This document shows positions 62,111 to 64,000 of a stretch of 64,000 nucleotides of DNA, piece by piece; the stretch's first letter is position 1; each line of letters starts with the position of its first letter. The notes beneath the pieces are model-generated. The model worked only from the letters and a program-made list of their open reading frames with translations. It made no database searches and had not been told where the DNA came from. The position numbers were made by a program, and so were the translations under genes. The DNA lies in assembly GCA_964485395.1 (NCBI GenBank), contig CAZAJF010000021.1:13119-77118 (forward strand), in the 5' to 3' direction. The stretch comes from JANNSO01 sp964485395 (GTDB lineage: Bacteria; Spirochaetota; Spirochaetia; Treponematales; UBA12059).

Positions 62111-63097
62111 ATGAAAAGAATCCTTACGCTACTGATAGTCGCGCTCACTCTGGCGGCAATCACCATTTCTTGCGCAGTTCCCTTTGACATGACCAAGAAC
62201 CTCAAGAATCAAATCATTACCTATTCAGGCGGAAACAACTCCGAGGCAATCTATGCGTTCAATGCGACCGGCACGGCGGGAACCTTTGAATACAAGTCGT
62301 TCACCTACATGTGGGAAACCCAGGCCTTGGCGACCGCCGCCCTGTATTCCACGAAGGCATGGGTGCAGACCGGGGGCAATAAAGGGACTTTTACCTACAA
62401 CCTGAGTACGCACGAGATAACGCAGACTCGCACCGAGGTGTACTCCAACCGCGCGAACGGCGTAGCGGTTCCTTATGCGTATTCATATAAAACCTATGCC
62501 GCGGCGTACGGCGGATCGGGATATACCATCTCCGTAACCCAGAACGTCCTTTTTACCCAGGACGCCCTCGCCATGGTATTCGTCGGGGAAGGCCCATTCG
62601 TATATACCTACAAATATTCGGAGACCTCTACCGAGCCGGGCAACGAGTACACGTATACGGATACGCAAACGACCCGCTATGCGATCAGCGCGACGGGAAT
62701 CGATCTTGCCGAAACCGAGGTTGAAGTCCTGGCTGAAGGCGCCGCGGCGGCAGAAACCACCACGACCATTAGCAACATAACTTTCGCCGTGTCCGACGTA
62801 TACAGGCAGGGTTCCACCGATGTTAAGGAAAGTTTTTCCGATATCTGGAAAAATGGAAATAAGGCCACCTTCAGGGCCAACCAAACCAAAAAAGAAACCA
62901 TCAAGTATACCGGCTCGGCAGCCCCGACGGCGCCCGCCGTCAGTACGACGACCGGAACAGGAAGAACCACTGCCGCGAACGGAACCTACGACATCGACCA
63001 GAACGTGGATTCCGAGGTCAGCACGTATAATTTCGAGCGCTTCGACGCTTTCATGATCTATAATACCAGCTCCGCGTCCCGCGGCCTCGAGCGATAG
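62111..63097 (+). CDS. Lipoprotein of unknown function, Thr/Tyr-rich
   Basis: A 328-residue protein with a lipoprotein signal (lipobox ITISC near residue 21). The mature part has many Thr, Tyr and Ala residues in short strands (YSGGNNSEAIYAFNATGTAG, YTYKYSETSTEPGNEYTYTD), as in spirochaete surface lipoproteins; I do not recognise a domain. GGAGG is at 62102-62106, 4 bases before the ATG at 62111. Composition is Thr/Tyr-biased like the lipoprotein at 22935, but no shared repeat was found by eye. Confidence 0.65.
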   Translation: MKRILTLLIVALTLAAITISCAVPFDMTKNLKNQIITYSGGNNSEAIYAFNATGTAGTFEYKSFTYMWETQALATAALYSTKAWVQTGGNKGTFTYNLSTHEITQTRTEVYSNRANGVAVPYAYSYKTYAAAYGGSGYTISVTQNVLFTQDALAMVFVGEGPFVYTYKYSETSTEPGNEYTYTDTQTTRYAISATGIDLAETEVEVLAEGAAAAETTTTISNITFAVSDVYRQGSTDVKESFSDIWKNGNKATFRANQTKKETIKYTGSAAPTAPAVSTTTGTGRTTAANGTYDIDQNVDSEVSTYNFERFDAFMIYNTSSASRGLER

Positions 63098-63118
63098 GAA
63101 CGCCATCTCGCCAAGCAC

Positions 63119-63146
63119 GGGGCGCCGACATGGCGCCCCTTTTTTT
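63119..63146 (+). terminator. Terminator after the 62111 lipoprotein
   Basis: 8-bp GC stem GGGGCGCC/GGCGCCCC with a 5-base loop and seven T, 21 bases past the stop of the lipoprotein. Confidence 0.92.
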
Positions 63147-63198
63147 GGCATACAGCGGCAGTAAATGGTAGTATACTGCGGTAACTCACGGAGGGAAC

Positions 63199-64000
63199 AT
63201 GAACATCAGCCCGCAAGCCCGTTTCTGGAAATACGTTCTGCGAAAAAAGTTCAAGAAATCCGCACTGACTCCGGAACAGCTGCGCGCGCGATCGGCTAAA
63301 AACACCGTGTATCCCGGCCTCAAGCCGAAAGGCATGCGGGTGAATCGAATCGACGCGGACGTTCCGGCAGCTTGGATAAAGCCGCTTGGAGCTGATAGCC
63401 GAACCGTCATACTGCATCTTCACGGCGGCGGTTTCGTAACCGGCTCGGCCGATTCTTATCTTACGATGTGCATTCCGATGGCTGAAACGCTGAAGATGAA
63501 CATTCTGCTGCCTGAATACCGGCTTGCCCCCGAACACCCTTTTCCATCCGCACTGGACGACGTGCAGGAAGTATTCGAGTGGCTGCGGAAGAGCGGCTAC
63601 GAAGCCTCAGATATCGTGGTAAGCGGAGACTCGGCCGGCGGCGGTCTCGCCCTGGCCCTGGTGCAGAGGCTCCGCGATTCCGGGCAGGCGCTTCCCCGAG
63701 CGCTCATATGCATGTCGCCATGGTTGGACCTCACGCTCTCGGGTCGGAGCCATGAGGAAAACTCCGAGGCAGATCCCATGCTCACCACGGAAACCCTGAA
63801 AGCCTGGGCAGCGCTGTATTCCACCGAGGAAAATTACAGGAATCCGCTGGTCTCGCCGATTTTCGCCGACTTTTCAGGCTTTCCGCCGATTTTAATCCAG
63901 GCGGGAAGCGACGAAATTCTCCTGTCGGACGCACAGACCTTTGCGGAAAAAGCGAGAAACCAAGGTATCGACCTTACCCTTAAAGTATGGGATGGCATGT
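63199..64000 (+). CDS. Hormone-sensitive-lipase-family alpha/beta hydrolase (3' end outside window)
   Basis: Esterase of the HSL family, which hydrolyses short acyl esters in the cytoplasm. Visible part is 267 residues: oxyanion-hole motif HLHGGGFVTGS, EYRLAPEHPFPSALDD, nucleophile elbow GDSAGGGLA (catalytic Ser), SPWLDLT, and GSDEILLSDA with the expected catalytic Asp. The catalytic His should lie beyond 64000. GGAGG precedes the ATG at 63199. A promoter-like TTGGCA and TAGTAT pair starts inside the preceding terminator. Substrate unknown. Confidence 0.9.
   Translation, partial: MNISPQARFWKYVLRKKFKKSALTPEQLRARSAKNTVYPGLKPKGMRVNRIDADVPAAWIKPLGADSRTVILHLHGGGFVTGSADSYLTMCIPMAETLKMNILLPEYRLAPEHPFPSALDDVQEVFEWLRKSGYEASDIVVSGDSAGGGLALALVQRLRDSGQALPRALICMSPWLDLTLSGRSHEENSEADPMLTTETLKAWAALYSTEENYRNPLVSPIFADFSGFPPILIQAGSDEILLSDAQTFAEKARNQGIDLTLKVWDGM

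Overview
The window looks like a chromosome segment from a spirochaete, most likely a Treponema-like member of the Spirochaetales with a fairly high G+C content. This is inferred from content: many lipoproteins and exported TPR proteins, multi-domain chemoreceptors, a CHASE2 adenylate cyclase, a TAXI-type TRAP transporter, a long-form urocanase, and an S10-spc-alpha ribosomal cluster in which rpmJ follows secY without adk, map or infA between them. No phage, insertion sequence or CRISPR array was seen.

Layout. 1-4467 (mostly minus): a chemoreceptor cut by the window edge, tRNA-Pro(GGG) with its own promoter and terminator, a TPR lipoprotein and a small membrane protein. 4539-7827 (plus): a tightly overlapping three-gene envelope operon with a lytic transglycosylase. 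7815-12550: Hsp33 (minus), then a plus-strand run of a membrane alpha/beta hydrolase, a TatD nuclease, a TcdA-like E1 enzyme and a membrane protein. 12611-22694: a histidine-degradation region in two divergent halves. The minus half is SUMF-like protein, 213-aa protein, hutH, hutU. The plus half is a 1151-aa protein that I think is a PPi-type phosphoenolpyruvate carboxykinase, then hutI. The last step of the pathway (formiminoglutamate breakdown) is not here.

22935-29803: a mosaic surface lipoprotein on plus, then a five-gene minus operon of exported proteins (small secreted protein, beta-barrel, FecR-like protein, lipoprotein, second beta-barrel). 29967-32684: CHASE2-cyclase. 32777-36346: TAXI-TRAP uptake operon with DUF1850 protein. 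36511-37410: RarD-like permease. 37503-51495: one long ribosomal operon read on the minus strand from a strong promoter at 51667-51695, ending in a 56-aa zinc-ribbon protein and a terminator at 37453-37485.

51899-64000 is accessory: a double GNAT protein, an SprA-related putative metalloprotein, an APH-type kinase, a 1124-aa protein with a solute-binding domain (SBP family 5) placed between two chemoreceptor-like coiled-coil domains, an amino-acid-type binding protein, a NatAB-like ABC exporter with a 56-bp tandem duplication at its 3' end, a lipoprotein, and an HSL-family esterase cut by the window edge. The SBP/chemoreceptor chimera is the most unusual object in the window. The PEPCK-like gene in the hut locus, the 56-aa zinc-ribbon gene and the FecR/beta-barrel operon are the next most useful to follow.
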